Shown: piece after piece, positions 1 through 6,495 of the stretch
Layout of the letters: each line of letters starts with the position of its first letter
How positions within the stretch are numbered: position 1 is the first letter of the stretch
NCBI GenBank assembly: GCA_023405875.1
Contig: JAEXXN010000259.1
Location: forward strand, 1-15,323
From: Bacillota bacterium
GTDB lineage: Bacteria > Bacillota > Clostridia > Lutisporales > Lutisporaceae
Reading direction: 5' to 3'
Length of the DNA stretch: 15,323 nt
Position numbers and translations under genes: made by a program
The notes under the pieces: generated by a model
The model's input: only the letters and a program-made list of their open reading frames with translations
What the model was told of the DNA's origin: nothing
Databases searched by the model: none

Positions 1-1
1 G

Positions 2-667
2 TCCACCACTCTTGCAGGGCTTCTGAAAAGCGTTGTGAAATATACGGTATATACCATAATCGCTATATCAGTATTGAATGTGCTGAACATCCCCACTGCG
101 CCGCTGCTTGCAACAGCAGGACTGGGAGGCATTGCCGTAGGCTTCGGGGCTCAGAGCCTTGTAAAGGATGTCTTTACAGGCTTCTTCATACTGTTTGAAG
201 ACCAGTATGAAGTGGGAGACTATATTACAATAGGGAGCATGACGGGAACCGTTGAAGATATGGGGCTGAGGATAACCAAGCTTAAGGCTTTCAACGGCGA
301 TCTGCATATAATACCCAACGGAGAGATAAAGACCGTTACAAACCATTCAAGGGGCAACTCCCTTGCAATTGTCGATATAGGTATTGCCTATGAATCGGAT
401 GCTGAGCGGGCGATAGCTGTTTTGAAGGAAACAGCAGAAAACTATTTCAGGAGCAATCCGGAGGCAATTATAAAAAGTCCGGCGGTTTTGGGAATAATAA
501 AGCTTAATGAATCAGAGGCCGTAATAAGGACGGTAGCGGAGACCAGGGCCCTGACCCACTGGAGTGTGGAACGGGATTTGCGGAAGCATATCCTGGAGGC
601 TTTTAAGGACAAGGGCATTGAGCTGCCTTATACTAAAAAGGTGATCATCAGGAAGGAAGAGACATAA
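2..667 (+). CDS. MscS-family mechanosensitive channel, 3' part (5' end outside window)
   Basis: The frame is open from base 2 to a TAA at 665-667, giving 221 codons with no start in view, so the gene begins upstream of the window. A GTG at 35 is internal to the fold and is not a credible start. The hydrophobic stretch ending in GIAVGFGAQSLVKD is the glycine/alanine-rich pore helix (TM3) of small-conductance mechanosensitive channels. It is followed by the beta-domain signature around FILFEDQYEVGDYI and the mixed alpha/beta cytoplasmic vestibule (IPNGEIKTVTNHSRG). Such channels sit in the inner membrane and release solutes during hypo-osmotic shock; family members of this length type resemble B. 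subtilis YkuT. The missing part should be the first transmembrane helices. Family assignment is firm; ion selectivity cannot be read from sequence. Confidence 0.93.
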   Translation, partial: STTLAGLLKSVVKYTVYTIIAISVLNVLNIPTAPLLATAGLGGIAVGFGAQSLVKDVFTGFFILFEDQYEVGDYITIGSMTGTVEDMGLRITKLKAFNGDLHIIPNGEIKTVTNHSRGNSLAIVDIGIAYESDAERAIAVLKETAENYFRSNPEAIIKSPAVLGIIKLNESEAVIRTVAETRALTHWSVERDLRKHILEAFKDKGIELPYTKKVIIRKEET

Positions 668-698
668 AGCATAATATTTTATAGAAAGGAGCTTGTAC

Positions 699-929
699 AT
701 GTATTATCCGAAGCAGTTTAATATTGGGGATATTGTAGAGACCAAAAAACAGCATCCCTGCGGCAGCAGCCAGTGGGAGGTCATAAGAACCGGTGCGGAT
801 TTTAAGATAAAGTGCATGGGCTGCAGCAGGATAGTTATGCTGCCAAGGCCAAAATTTGAAAAATCCGTTAAAAAAGTAATAAAAAGTGCAGCTCCTGAAG
901 AAAATAAGGATAATATTGAGCGCACCTAG
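699..929 (+). CDS. DUF951 family small protein
   Basis: This 76-residue protein begins at ATG 699, 7 nt after an AAAGGAG ribosome binding site (685-691). An in-frame TTG at 693 lies only 1 nt from that site and is unlikely. The sequence shows the DUF951 pattern: GDIVETKKQHPCG near residue 11, then W-E-V-x-R-x-GADF, then a C-x2-C pair (KCMGCSRIVMLPR), and a basic tail with KFEKSVKK. The HPC plus C-x2-C cysteines suggest a small metal-binding or nucleic-acid-binding fold, but no function is established for the family. It lies 31 nt after the MscS-like gene and upstream of rpsF, a neighbourhood common in Clostridia. No terminator was seen between it and the rpsF promoter region. Confidence 0.9.
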   Translation: MYYPKQFNIGDIVETKKQHPCGSSQWEVIRTGADFKIKCMGCSRIVMLPRPKFEKSVKKVIKSAAPEENKDNIERT

Positions 930-967
930 GATAATTTCTTGGATATAGTGCGAATTCAATGAAGTCG

Positions 968-1023
968 AGGAAAGCATTTACACAAAACCCGAATTATTGA
1001 AAAAGTTTTTCGTCAAATGCTTT
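968..1023. repeat. Palindromic dispersed repeat, copy 1
   Basis: The arms AAAGCATTT (971-979) and AAATGCTTT (1015-1023) are exact inverted repeats, and the inner parts also pair partially (CAAAA with TTTTTCG). The element resembles 3958-4014 in the same window: both begin AGGAAA, share AAACCCG/AAATCCCG in the left half and GTTTTTCG followed by AAATG in the right half. It lies between DUF951 and the rpsF promoter and ends 5 bp before the -35 box. Confidence 0.55.
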
Positions 1024-1027
1024 AATC

Positions 1028-1057
1028 CTTGATTTAAATCAAGAAGAGTGTTATAAT
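1028..1057 (+). promoter_or_regulatory. sigma-A promoter of rpsF-ssb-rpsR with palindrome over the -35
   Basis: TTGATT (1029-1034), a 17-nt spacer and TATAAT (1052-1057) form a near-consensus promoter, with an extended -10 TG at 1049-1050. The predicted start is about 1064, giving a leader of roughly 70 nt. The -35 box sits inside a perfect 16-bp palindrome (1028-1043), which could be an operator. Confidence 0.8.
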
Positions 1058-1063
1058 CTATAA

Positions 1064-1126
1064 TTGCGTAAATATCCTCGCTCTATCATACTTGGATAGG
1101 GCCGCTAGTCCGTGGGGAGGAGGTGA
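1064..1126 (+). promoter_or_regulatory. Candidate S6:S18-binding autoregulatory leader of rpsF
   Basis: The transcript can form an 8-bp hairpin, GCTCTATC (1080-1087) with GATAGGGC (1095-1102), around a 7-nt loop. CCTC (1076-1079) can pair with GAGG of the ribosome binding site (1117-1123) and so enclose it. On the 3' side of the hairpin lie CCG at 1102-1104 and again at 1110-1112. Known S6:S18 leaders in bacteria carry a CCG trinucleotide beside a helix, which the S6:S18 complex recognises as an rRNA mimic. The match is by structure and motif only; no covariance search could be run. Confidence 0.5.
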
Positions 1127-1132
1127 ATTTTT

Positions 1133-1417
1133 ATGAATAGGTATGAAACTATATATATAATCAGACCAACCGTTGATGAAGAGGGAATAAAAGCTCTTCA
1201 GGAAAAGTTCAAAGCAATTGTTGAAACAAACGGCGAAATCGAATCTATTGATGATTGGGGCAAAAGAAAGCTCGCTTATCTGATAGACGATATCGGAGAA
1301 GGTTACTATGTATATATGAAATATAAAGCAGCTCAGGTTGTGCCAAAGGAGCTGGACAGAGTATTCGGTATTACAGAAGACATACTCAGGCATATGATAA
1401 TCAGAATAGAAGAGTAA
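1133..1417 (+). CDS. rpsF: 30S ribosomal protein S6
   Basis: The product is 94 residues, the usual S6 length. It starts at ATG 1133, 6 nt after a full-complement ribosome binding site AGGAGGTGA (1118-1126). It opens MNRYETIYIIRPTVDEE, the typical first beta strand of the S6 ferredoxin-like fold, and contains DDWGKRKLAYLIDDIGEGYY, the conserved core of the family. S6 binds 16S rRNA in the platform as a heterodimer with S18, which is encoded two genes downstream. It is first in the rpsF-ssb-rpsR operon and lies 18 nt before ssb. The strong promoter and structured leader indicate autogenous control by the S6:S18 complex, known for other bacteria and inferred here. Confidence 0.98.
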   Translation: MNRYETIYIIRPTVDEEGIKALQEKFKAIVETNGEIESIDDWGKRKLAYLIDDIGEGYYVYMKYKAAQVVPKELDRVFGITEDILRHMIIRIEE

Positions 1418-1435
1418 ACTAAGGCGGTGTGATTT

Positions 1436-1849
1436 ATGTTGAACAGAGTCGCCCTTGTGGGCAGATTAACCAAGGATCCTGAAATAAGATACGCAGCAGA
1501 TAATCAAACACCCATAGCAAAATTCTCTATTGCAGTTGACAGAACCTTTAAAAGGGACGGGCAGCCTTCTGCAGACTTTATCCCCATTGTTGTTTTCGGT
1601 AAATCTGCGGAGAACTGCGGCAAGTATATAAAAAAAGGCAGGCTTGTTGCCGTTTCGGGTCGTATTCAGACCAGAAGCTGGGATAACCAGGAAGGCAAAA
1701 GGCAATATGCTACAGAAGTAATAGCTGACGAGGTTGATTTCCTTGACAGAGGTTCTGATGGACAGGGACAAGGACAGGGAAATGCAGGGGGATCAGGGGA
1801 GTACGGTGACTTCCATCCTGCAGAGGAAGAGGACGATCTTCCATTTTAA
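1436..1849 (+). CDS. ssb: Single-stranded DNA-binding protein
   Basis: The product is 137 residues, starting at ATG 1436 behind an AAGGCGGTG-type site. Residues 1-105 form the OB fold, opening MLNRVALVGRLTKDPE and including SIAVDRTF, DFIPIVVFGK, and a strand with GRLVAVSGRIQTRSW. A short glycine/glutamine-rich linker (about 107-124) leads to the acidic tip EEEDDLPF, which recruits replication and repair partners such as PriA, RecO and the polymerase clamp loader in related bacteria. It protects single-stranded DNA at the fork as a homotetramer. Placement between rpsF and rpsR is the standard bacterial arrangement. The linker is relatively short but nothing essential is missing. Confidence 0.97.
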   Translation: MLNRVALVGRLTKDPEIRYAADNQTPIAKFSIAVDRTFKRDGQPSADFIPIVVFGKSAENCGKYIKKGRLVAVSGRIQTRSWDNQEGKRQYATEVIADEVDFLDRGSDGQGQGQGNAGGSGEYGDFHPAEEEDDLPF

Positions 1850-1860
1850 TGAGAATGTTT

Positions 1861-1896
1861 TGCGCATCTGAATTCGGCGTCGAACGCTTATGCGCA
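1861..1896 (+). promoter_or_regulatory. Nested stem-loop in the ssb-rpsR gap
   Basis: TGCGCAT (1861-1867) pairs with ATGCGCA (1890-1896), and inside it TTCG (1873-1876) pairs with CGAA (1881-1884) around GCGT. The segment 1888-1899 is itself a perfect 12-bp palindrome. It lies 11 nt after the ssb stop codon and 10 nt before the rpsR ribosome binding site, with no U-tract, so it is not a terminator. It may be a processing or stability element. Confidence 0.45.
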
Positions 1897-1921
1897 TAAC
1901 CTTGAAAAGGAGGGAAAAACA

Positions 1922-2182
1922 TTGAACAGACGTGGTGGCGGTGAAAGAACCGGCGGCGGCGGAAAAATGAGGAAGCCGAAGAAAAAAGTTTGTAACTTTT
2001 GTATTGATAAAGTTGAACATATAGATTACAAAGATGTAAACAAGCTGAGAAGATTCATTTCTGAAAGAGGTAAGATAATTCCAAGAAGAATTTCCGGGAA
2101 TTGTGCAAAGCATCAGAGACAGCTTACTATTGCGATCAAGAGAGCAAGAAATATAGCTTTCTTACCATTTACAACAGATTAA
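1922..2182 (+). CDS. rpsR: 30S ribosomal protein S18 (zinc-binding, C+ form)
   Basis: The product is 86 residues from a TTG start at 1922, chosen because AAGGAGGG (1907-1914) lies 7 nt upstream and no better ATG precedes the conserved part. A basic, glycine-rich N-terminal tail (residues 1-20) precedes the core. Conserved parts are DYKDVNKLRRFISERGKIIPRR and NCAKHQRQLTIAIKRARN. Four potential zinc ligands are seen: C24, C27, C61 and H64, making this the metal-binding type of S18. S18 pairs with S6 on the 30S platform. The gap before it (72 nt) holds a nested stem-loop, and a strong terminator follows 9 nt after the stop, ending the operon. Confidence 0.97.
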   Translation: MNRRGGGERTGGGGKMRKPKKKVCNFCIDKVEHIDYKDVNKLRRFISERGKIIPRRISGNCAKHQRQLTIAIKRARNIAFLPFTTD

Positions 2183-2191
2183 TATGTAATG

Positions 2192-2229
2192 AGCCCCGGA
2201 GGAGATATTTCCTCCGGGCTTTTTGTTTT
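2192..2229 (+). terminator. Rho-independent terminator after rpsR
   Basis: CCCGGAGGA (2195-2203) and TCCTCCGGG (2210-2218) form a 9-bp GC-rich stem with a 6-nt loop. It can extend to AGC/GCT with one bulged C. A TTTTTGTTTT tract (2220-2229) follows. It separates the S6-SSB-S18 operon from the next unit. Confidence 0.93.
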
Positions 2230-2600
2230 GGAATTAAGGCAATAATGCTAGTGAAACCCGCTTATTCCAATATTTAAAAGGATTTTCGCAGAAGGTGAAT
2301 TAAAAATTATGTCGAATATTAAAACTGGATAATGATCTTTGGGAAGCAGGTTTTTATGGTTAATAAAGCCAGTTGTTCCAAGGTCTATATAGCATTTTGA
2401 TTTCTTGTTTACCTTGAATTATTGTGGTAATATTAAATAAGCTTGACTGGCAAGTTTTGACTAAATTTTCAGACAATAAGGACTATAATACTTGTAACGA
2501 GGATATAGATATCCTCAGCCCTCTATAGGCAGAGGGTACCGTTGATGCGTTATAAGAGTCATTTTTAAAGGATATCCGGAATGAACAACATAATGGGGGG
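2230..2600 (+). promoter_or_regulatory. Non-coding gap with candidate promoter and structured leader before the MazG-like gene
   Basis: Bases 2230-2440 show no convincing gene, only a weak inverted repeat TTGGAAT (2228-2234) / ATTCCAA (2264-2270). TTGACT occurs twice (2443-2448 and 2457-2462), and TATAAT lies at 2484-2489. The 21-nt gap between the second TTGACT and TATAAT is long, so the promoter is tentative. Downstream, GAGGATAT (2499-2506) can pair with ATATCCTC (2509-2516), or ATATCCT (2509-2515) can instead pair with AGGATAT (2569-2575), enclosing a hairpin CCCTCT (2519-2524) / AGAGGG (2531-2536) followed by CCG (2539-2541). The layout resembles the rpsF leader. A 10-codon ORF from ATG 2581 overlaps the gene start; its expression is unsupported. 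Confidence 0.4.
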
Positions 2601-2606
2601 ATGGGC

Positions 2607-2933
2607 TTGTTGAACCAGGAAACGGACATTACCAAAAATATAAGGGTTATAGAATTTCTAAAAAGCGAACTGCTAACTGCAGTTGCATCACTTTATCAGA
2701 TTCTTCTCAAGGGCACAAAGGCGGGACAGGATGTCATACAGGATATACTTGCAAATATTGTGCTTGTTACATATCTGCTCGGGAAAAGGCTTGGCATATC
2801 ATATTCCCTGATCGATTCCAGGATACAGGAAAAAATAAGGATCGGTATGCTTGAGGATCACGAGACAGAAAAATGGTACGGAGACCTGTCTGATCTTGGT
2901 GAATATCTGAATAAGAATAAGAAGAAGCGCTAG
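2607..2933 (+). CDS. MazG-like family protein
   Basis: The protein has about 108 residues and matches the short MazG-like family (PF12643 type) found in Clostridia next to the rpsR/rplI region. It is predicted largely helical: NIRVIEFLKSELLTAVASLYQILLKG, then DVIQDILANIVLVTYLLGKRLGI, ending in a charged tail. True MazG proteins are nucleoside triphosphate pyrophosphohydrolases with an ExxE...ExxD metal site. That signature is not clear here, so catalytic activity should not be assumed. Start choice is uncertain: a G-run (2595-2600) suits TTG 2607 or TTG 2610 by spacing, while ATG 2601 abuts the run. It is the first gene of the unit that ends with dnaB, and its stop overlaps the ribosome binding site of the next gene. 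Confidence 0.78.
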   Translation: MLNQETDITKNIRVIEFLKSELLTAVASLYQILLKGTKAGQDVIQDILANIVLVTYLLGKRLGISYSLIDSRIQEKIRIGMLEDHETEKWYGDLSDLGEYLNKNKKKR

Positions 2934-2942
2934 AGGTACAGC

Positions 2943-3914
2943 ATGGAGAGAATGCGAACAAAAGCAATTGTCGAAGGGGCCATTTTTGCAGGTATTACCA
3001 CAGTATTGGGAATAATATATTTCTATACGCAGTTCCTTGGAATAGTGGGCTTGCTTTGGCCGGTTCCGACAGTAATAGTAGGCTACAGGAACGGTGTCAA
3101 GGCAAGTATATTGTCCGCCATGTCGGCAGGACTCGCGGTATCGCTTTTCACACAGCCCCTGGTAGGCGTAGGTCTGCTGATCGGCTTCGGTTTACCGGGC
3201 ATAGTCATGGGCTATATGATAAGCAAGAAGATAAACCCATACATTATAATAGTTTTATGCGGCTTGATACTGGCTCTTACCACTATTGGACAGTTTGTCG
3301 TTTCGTTGAAAATTTCGGGGATAAACCTGAGTCAATTTGCAGTGCAATATGACACAATTGTGAACAGTCAGCTTGCAGTTGCCATGGAAATGTATAAGCG
3401 GTTGGGAATCTCTGAGAGCGAGATTCAACGTATAGGCGATATGTTTATGCAATCAATGCAGATGATAAAGCTGGTTATTCCAACAATCATAATAATATCA
3501 GGGATGACCTCCTCCTTCGTTTGCTATAAGCTGTCGAGGCTGATACTTAACCGAACAGGCTATTCGATAGCAAACACAGAGAGCTTTTCCAGGTGGAGGC
3601 TGCAAGCACCCTATTCGTTTATACTGGTTGGAACGGTAGTTTTGGTGGTTGCCGGGTCATATATGAATATTCCTGGCTTTGATGCCCTCTCAACGAATAT
3701 ATCTATGGTCATGATGATGATATTTACTGTAATAGGACTTTCTGTGGTCATATATTATGCCGGAATATTTGGCGAAAGGTATGGTATTCCCAAAGCTTTG
3801 AAGATAGCCATTGTCGCTTTTATTTTACTGGCTTTCATGCAGTTTTTGGCTTTTATCGGCATATTTGATATGGCATTTAACTTGAGGAGACTGGAGACAG
3901 AAAAAGGTCGTTGA
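2943..3914 (+). CDS. DUF2232 (YybS-like) multi-pass membrane protein
   Basis: The product is 323 residues from ATG 2943, 5 nt after AGAGGT (2932-2937), which overlaps the stop of the previous gene. It is strongly hydrophobic, with about eight or nine membrane segments. Five lie in the first 120 residues (for example GIIYFYTQFLGIVGLLWPVP and IIIVLCGLILALTTIGQFVV). A polar stretch around 121-170 follows, then segments near 176-196, 225-243, 252-275 and 287-309. This profile and its position before gdpP and rplI fit the DUF2232/YybS family, which is conserved in this place in Firmicutes. The fold recalls energy-coupling-factor S components, so a transport role is possible, but no substrate is known. 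Family call is good; function is unknown. Confidence 0.88.
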   Translation: MERMRTKAIVEGAIFAGITTVLGIIYFYTQFLGIVGLLWPVPTVIVGYRNGVKASILSAMSAGLAVSLFTQPLVGVGLLIGFGLPGIVMGYMISKKINPYIIIVLCGLILALTTIGQFVVSLKISGINLSQFAVQYDTIVNSQLAVAMEMYKRLGISESEIQRIGDMFMQSMQMIKLVIPTIIIISGMTSSFVCYKLSRLILNRTGYSIANTESFSRWRLQAPYSFILVGTVVLVVAGSYMNIPGFDALSTNISMVMMMIFTVIGLSVVIYYAGIFGERYGIPKALKIAIVAFILLAFMQFLAFIGIFDMAFNLRRLETEKGR

Positions 3915-3957
3915 ATGCACCGGGGGAATTGGGCTGGTAGCGGATTCAACAATATCA

Positions 3958-4014
3958 AGGAAACATTTGTGCGAAATCCCGTTAAAGTTCCAAAATGTTT
4001 TTCGCAAAATGTTT
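3958..4014. repeat. Palindromic dispersed repeat, copy 2, before gdpP
   Basis: The left arm AAACATTTGTGCGAAA (3961-3976) pairs with TTTCGCAAAATGTTT (4000-4014) over 15 bp with a single bulged G. The loop of 23 nt includes TCCCG, as in copy 1 at 968-1023. No U-tract follows, and the G-rich ribosome binding site of gdpP starts at the next base, so the stem could influence gdpP translation. Confidence 0.6.
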
Positions 4015-4034
4015 AGGGGGTGTACAGTAAAAAT

Positions 4035-6026
4035 ATGCGAAAATTTTCTAGCCTTTGGGGACCCGATGTCAGCATATCCCTGTGGATAATTGCTGTTGCA
4101 GTCGTAATAGTAGGCTACTATAATGTTCTGCTGGGTGTTGCCGGAGCGTTGCTCCTGGGTTATCTGATATACCATAACCTTCAAGCTGCAAGCAAAAAGA
4201 AGGAGGAGCTCAGGCTATATATAGAAAACCTGTCAGAAAGTGTGGATACTGCAACAAAGAATGCTATTCTGAACCTTCCTTTTCCTCTGGTAATAATTGA
4301 TGACCAGGGGATAATAAGCTGGTACAACATGCTTTTCTCCAATATATTCCAGGGAGAATATATCCTGGAAAAGAAGCTTTCCTCTTATTTGAGCGGAGTG
4401 GATATCGGCAGGATATTGAAGAATGGTATGGACGAATTCAAGAATATCAATATCAAGGACAGATACTACGACATATACTGCAATCTTATAAACATAAACG
4501 AAAACGGCGAGGAAAAGAACACTATAATAATGTATCTGGTCGATAAGACTGATTTTATCGCCTTAAGGAACAGATATAATGATGAAAGATCGGTTGCAGC
4601 GCTTTTGCAGGTGGATAATATTGAAGAGGTGCTGAAGGAGACCGAGGAAGCATCAAAGCCTGCCCTGGTAGCAGAAGTGGATAGAAGGATCAATGCATGG
4701 GCTGCGTTGAACAACGCTTCTATTTATAAATACTCCAACGGTGAATATATGCTTCATTTTAATAACAAGCAGCTGGCCGCTATTGAGGAAAAGCGCTTTG
4801 ATATATTGGACAGCATCAGGGAGATCAATTCAGGCAACAGGATCCCCATTACCCTCAGTATAGGCGTTGGTGTCAACGGTAAGAACCATTCAGAGCTGCA
4901 CAGGTTCAGTCTGAGCGCCATGGACATTGCCCTCGGCAGGGGCGGGGATCAGGCGGTTGTCAAGGATAATGAAAAGCTCTCCTTCTATGGAGGAAAGACA
5001 AAGGCTGTCGAGAAGCGTACAAGAGTAAAGGCAAGAGTAATTGCCTATGCATTGAAGCAACTGATTGAGCAGTCTGAGGATGTCCTGATAATGGGACATG
5101 AAATGCCTGATCTTGACTGTCTGGGCTCTGCCCTGGGAATATACAGGTGCTGTAAAGGACTGAACAAGGAAGTAAATATAGTAATCAGCAAGGTCAATGC
5201 AGGAATAGCAAATTTGTGGGCGGAGCTTCAGGAGGATGAAGAATATGAAAATGTCTTTATCAGTCCCCCGGAGGCCCTCTCCAAATGCGGCAGGAACACT
5301 CTGCTTGTAGTTGTAGATGTTCACAGGCCTGCATTTACAGAGCAGAAGCAGCTGGTTGAAAAGGCCGAAAAAATTGCCATAATAGATCATCACAGAAGAG
5401 GCACGGAATTTATAGAGGATGCAGTTATAACATATATAGAGCCTTATGCGTCTTCAACCAGTGAGCTGGTTACCGAGCTGCTGCAGTATATGTTTGAAAA
5501 GCCGAAGATAAAGCAGATAGAGGCCGAAGCCTTACTGGCAGGGATTTTTATCGACACAAAGAATTTCTCCTTCCAGACAGGGGTAAGGACCTTTGAAGCC
5601 GCCTCCTATCTTAGAAAGATGGGAGCCGATACTACCTTGACAAGGCAGCTTTTCCAGGACGATATGGCTACCTTCCTTACAAGGGCGGAAGTGGTCAAGG
5701 CTGCGGAAATGTACAAGAGCAACATCGCAATTTCCACTATACCGGAGGATGCGAAGAACCCTGCATTGGTGGCTGCACAGGCAGCGGATGAATTGTTGAA
5801 TATCAAAGGAATAAATGCTTCCTTTGTACTTTCAAGTATAGAGGACGATATTTTCATAAGCGGAAGGTCCCTTGGGGACATAAATGTCCAGGTAGTCCTT
5901 GAGAAGCTTGGAGGCGGAGGCCATCTGACGGTGGCTGGAGCACAGCTTACCGGACTCACCCTGGAGGGGGCAATAAGTATGTTGAAAAAGGCAATAGAGG
6001 AATATCTTAAGGAAGGTGAAAGATAA
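4035..6026 (+). CDS. gdpP: Cyclic-di-AMP phosphodiesterase GdpP
   Basis: The product is 663 residues from ATG 4035 (typical GdpP is about 650-660). A GTG at 4020 is the only earlier in-frame start and lies inside the G-rich ribosome binding site. Two N-terminal membrane helices (about 10-45) precede a PAS-like domain (about 65-160), a degenerate GGDEF domain (about 170-315, ending ALGRGGDQAVVKD) and the DHH/DHHA1 phosphodiesterase. DHH motifs are intact: H355 and D359-x-D361 (GHEMPDLDCLGS), VVVDVHRP, and D451-H452-H453 (IIDHHRRG). The DHHA1 motif GGGGH is at 626-630. GdpP hydrolyses c-di-AMP to pApA at the membrane and so affects osmotic balance and cell wall homeostasis. Its stop codon shares one base with the rplI start, so the two are likely translationally coupled. 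Confidence 0.96.
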   Translation: MRKFSSLWGPDVSISLWIIAVAVVIVGYYNVLLGVAGALLLGYLIYHNLQAASKKKEELRLYIENLSESVDTATKNAILNLPFPLVIIDDQGIISWYNMLFSNIFQGEYILEKKLSSYLSGVDIGRILKNGMDEFKNINIKDRYYDIYCNLININENGEEKNTIIMYLVDKTDFIALRNRYNDERSVAALLQVDNIEEVLKETEEASKPALVAEVDRRINAWAALNNASIYKYSNGEYMLHFNNKQLAAIEEKRFDILDSIREINSGNRIPITLSIGVGVNGKNHSELHRFSLSAMDIALGRGGDQAVVKDNEKLSFYGGKTKAVEKRTRVKARVIAYALKQLIEQSEDVLIMGHEMPDLDCLGSALGIYRCCKGLNKEVNIVISKVNAGIANLWAELQEDEEYENVFISPPEALSKCGRNTLLVVVDVHRPAFTEQKQLVEKAEKIAIIDHHRRGTEFIEDAVITYIEPYASSTSELVTELLQYMFEKPKIKQIEAEALLAGIFIDTKNFSFQTGVRTFEAASYLRKMGADTTLTRQLFQDDMATFLTRAEVVKAAEMYKSNIAISTIPEDAKNPALVAAQAADELLNIKGINASFVLSSIEDDIFISGRSLGDINVQVVLEKLGGGGHLTVAGAQLTGLTLEGAISMLKKAIEEYLKEGER

Positions 6027-6472
6027 TGAAGGTTGTACTTACACAGGATGTCAAGGATTTGGGCAAAAAGGGAGAGCTGGTAAATGCCAGCGACGGATAT
6101 GCCAGGAACTTTCTGTTTCCCAGGAAGCTTGCGGTAGAAGCTACCACCGGAAAGCTTAAGGAAATTGAGGATAAGAAGGCCTCAGAAAAGAACAGGAAGG
6201 AAAAGGAGCTGAGCTCTGCAAAGGAGCTTGCCGACAAGCTCTCCAAGCTGGAAATCGTTTTCAGGACAAAAGCGGGCGAAAACGGAAAGCTTTTCGGATC
6301 AATTACAGCCAAGGATGTGGCTGAGGCAATAAAAGCGCAGCATAAAACAGAGGTGGATAAGAAGAAGGTCGTAATGCATGATGCAATTAAGGCATTGGGG
6401 ACATACCAGGTTGAAATAAAGGTATATCCGGAGGTTTCTGCAAAAATAAGCGTCAAGGTCATTGAACAATAG
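6026..6472 (+). CDS. rplI: 50S ribosomal protein L9
   Basis: The product is 148 residues, the standard L9 length. It starts at ATG 6026, which overlaps the gdpP stop by one base, and AGGAAGGTGA (6010-6019) lies 6 nt upstream inside gdpP. The N-terminal domain opens MKVVLTQDVKDLGKKGELV and contains GYARNFLFPRKLA, the L9 signature. A long charged connecting helix (about 40-75) and a C-terminal domain with GKLFGSIT follow. L9 binds 23S rRNA near the L1 stalk and helps limit frameshifting and ribosome stacking errors. In many bacteria rplI is in the rpsF operon. Here it is separated from rpsR by a terminator and sits in the gdpP-lonC-dnaB unit. Confidence 0.97.
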   Translation: MKVVLTQDVKDLGKKGELVNASDGYARNFLFPRKLAVEATTGKLKEIEDKKASEKNRKEKELSSAKELADKLSKLEIVFRTKAGENGKLFGSITAKDVAEAIKAQHKTEVDKKKVVMHDAIKALGTYQVEIKVYPEVSAKISVKVIEQ

Positions 6473-6495
6473 ATAGAAGAAAAGGGGTCGTAGAG

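Noticed and set aside
2497..2577. Known riboswitch (preQ1, c-di-GMP, c-di-AMP ydaO, ZTP or fluoride) upstream of the MazG-like gene
   Set aside because: None of the conserved cores of these classes is present; only generic hairpins and the CCG motif are seen.
2581..2613. 10-codon leader peptide overlapping the MazG-like start
   Set aside because: There is no convincing ribosome binding site and no run of regulatory codons; kept only as a remark.
3056..3352. 98-codon plus-strand ORF
   Set aside because: It lies in another frame of the DUF2232 membrane protein and shows no family similarity.
4890..5393. 167-codon minus-strand ORF
   Set aside because: Antisense to the DHH domain of gdpP, with no recognisable fold or ribosome binding site.
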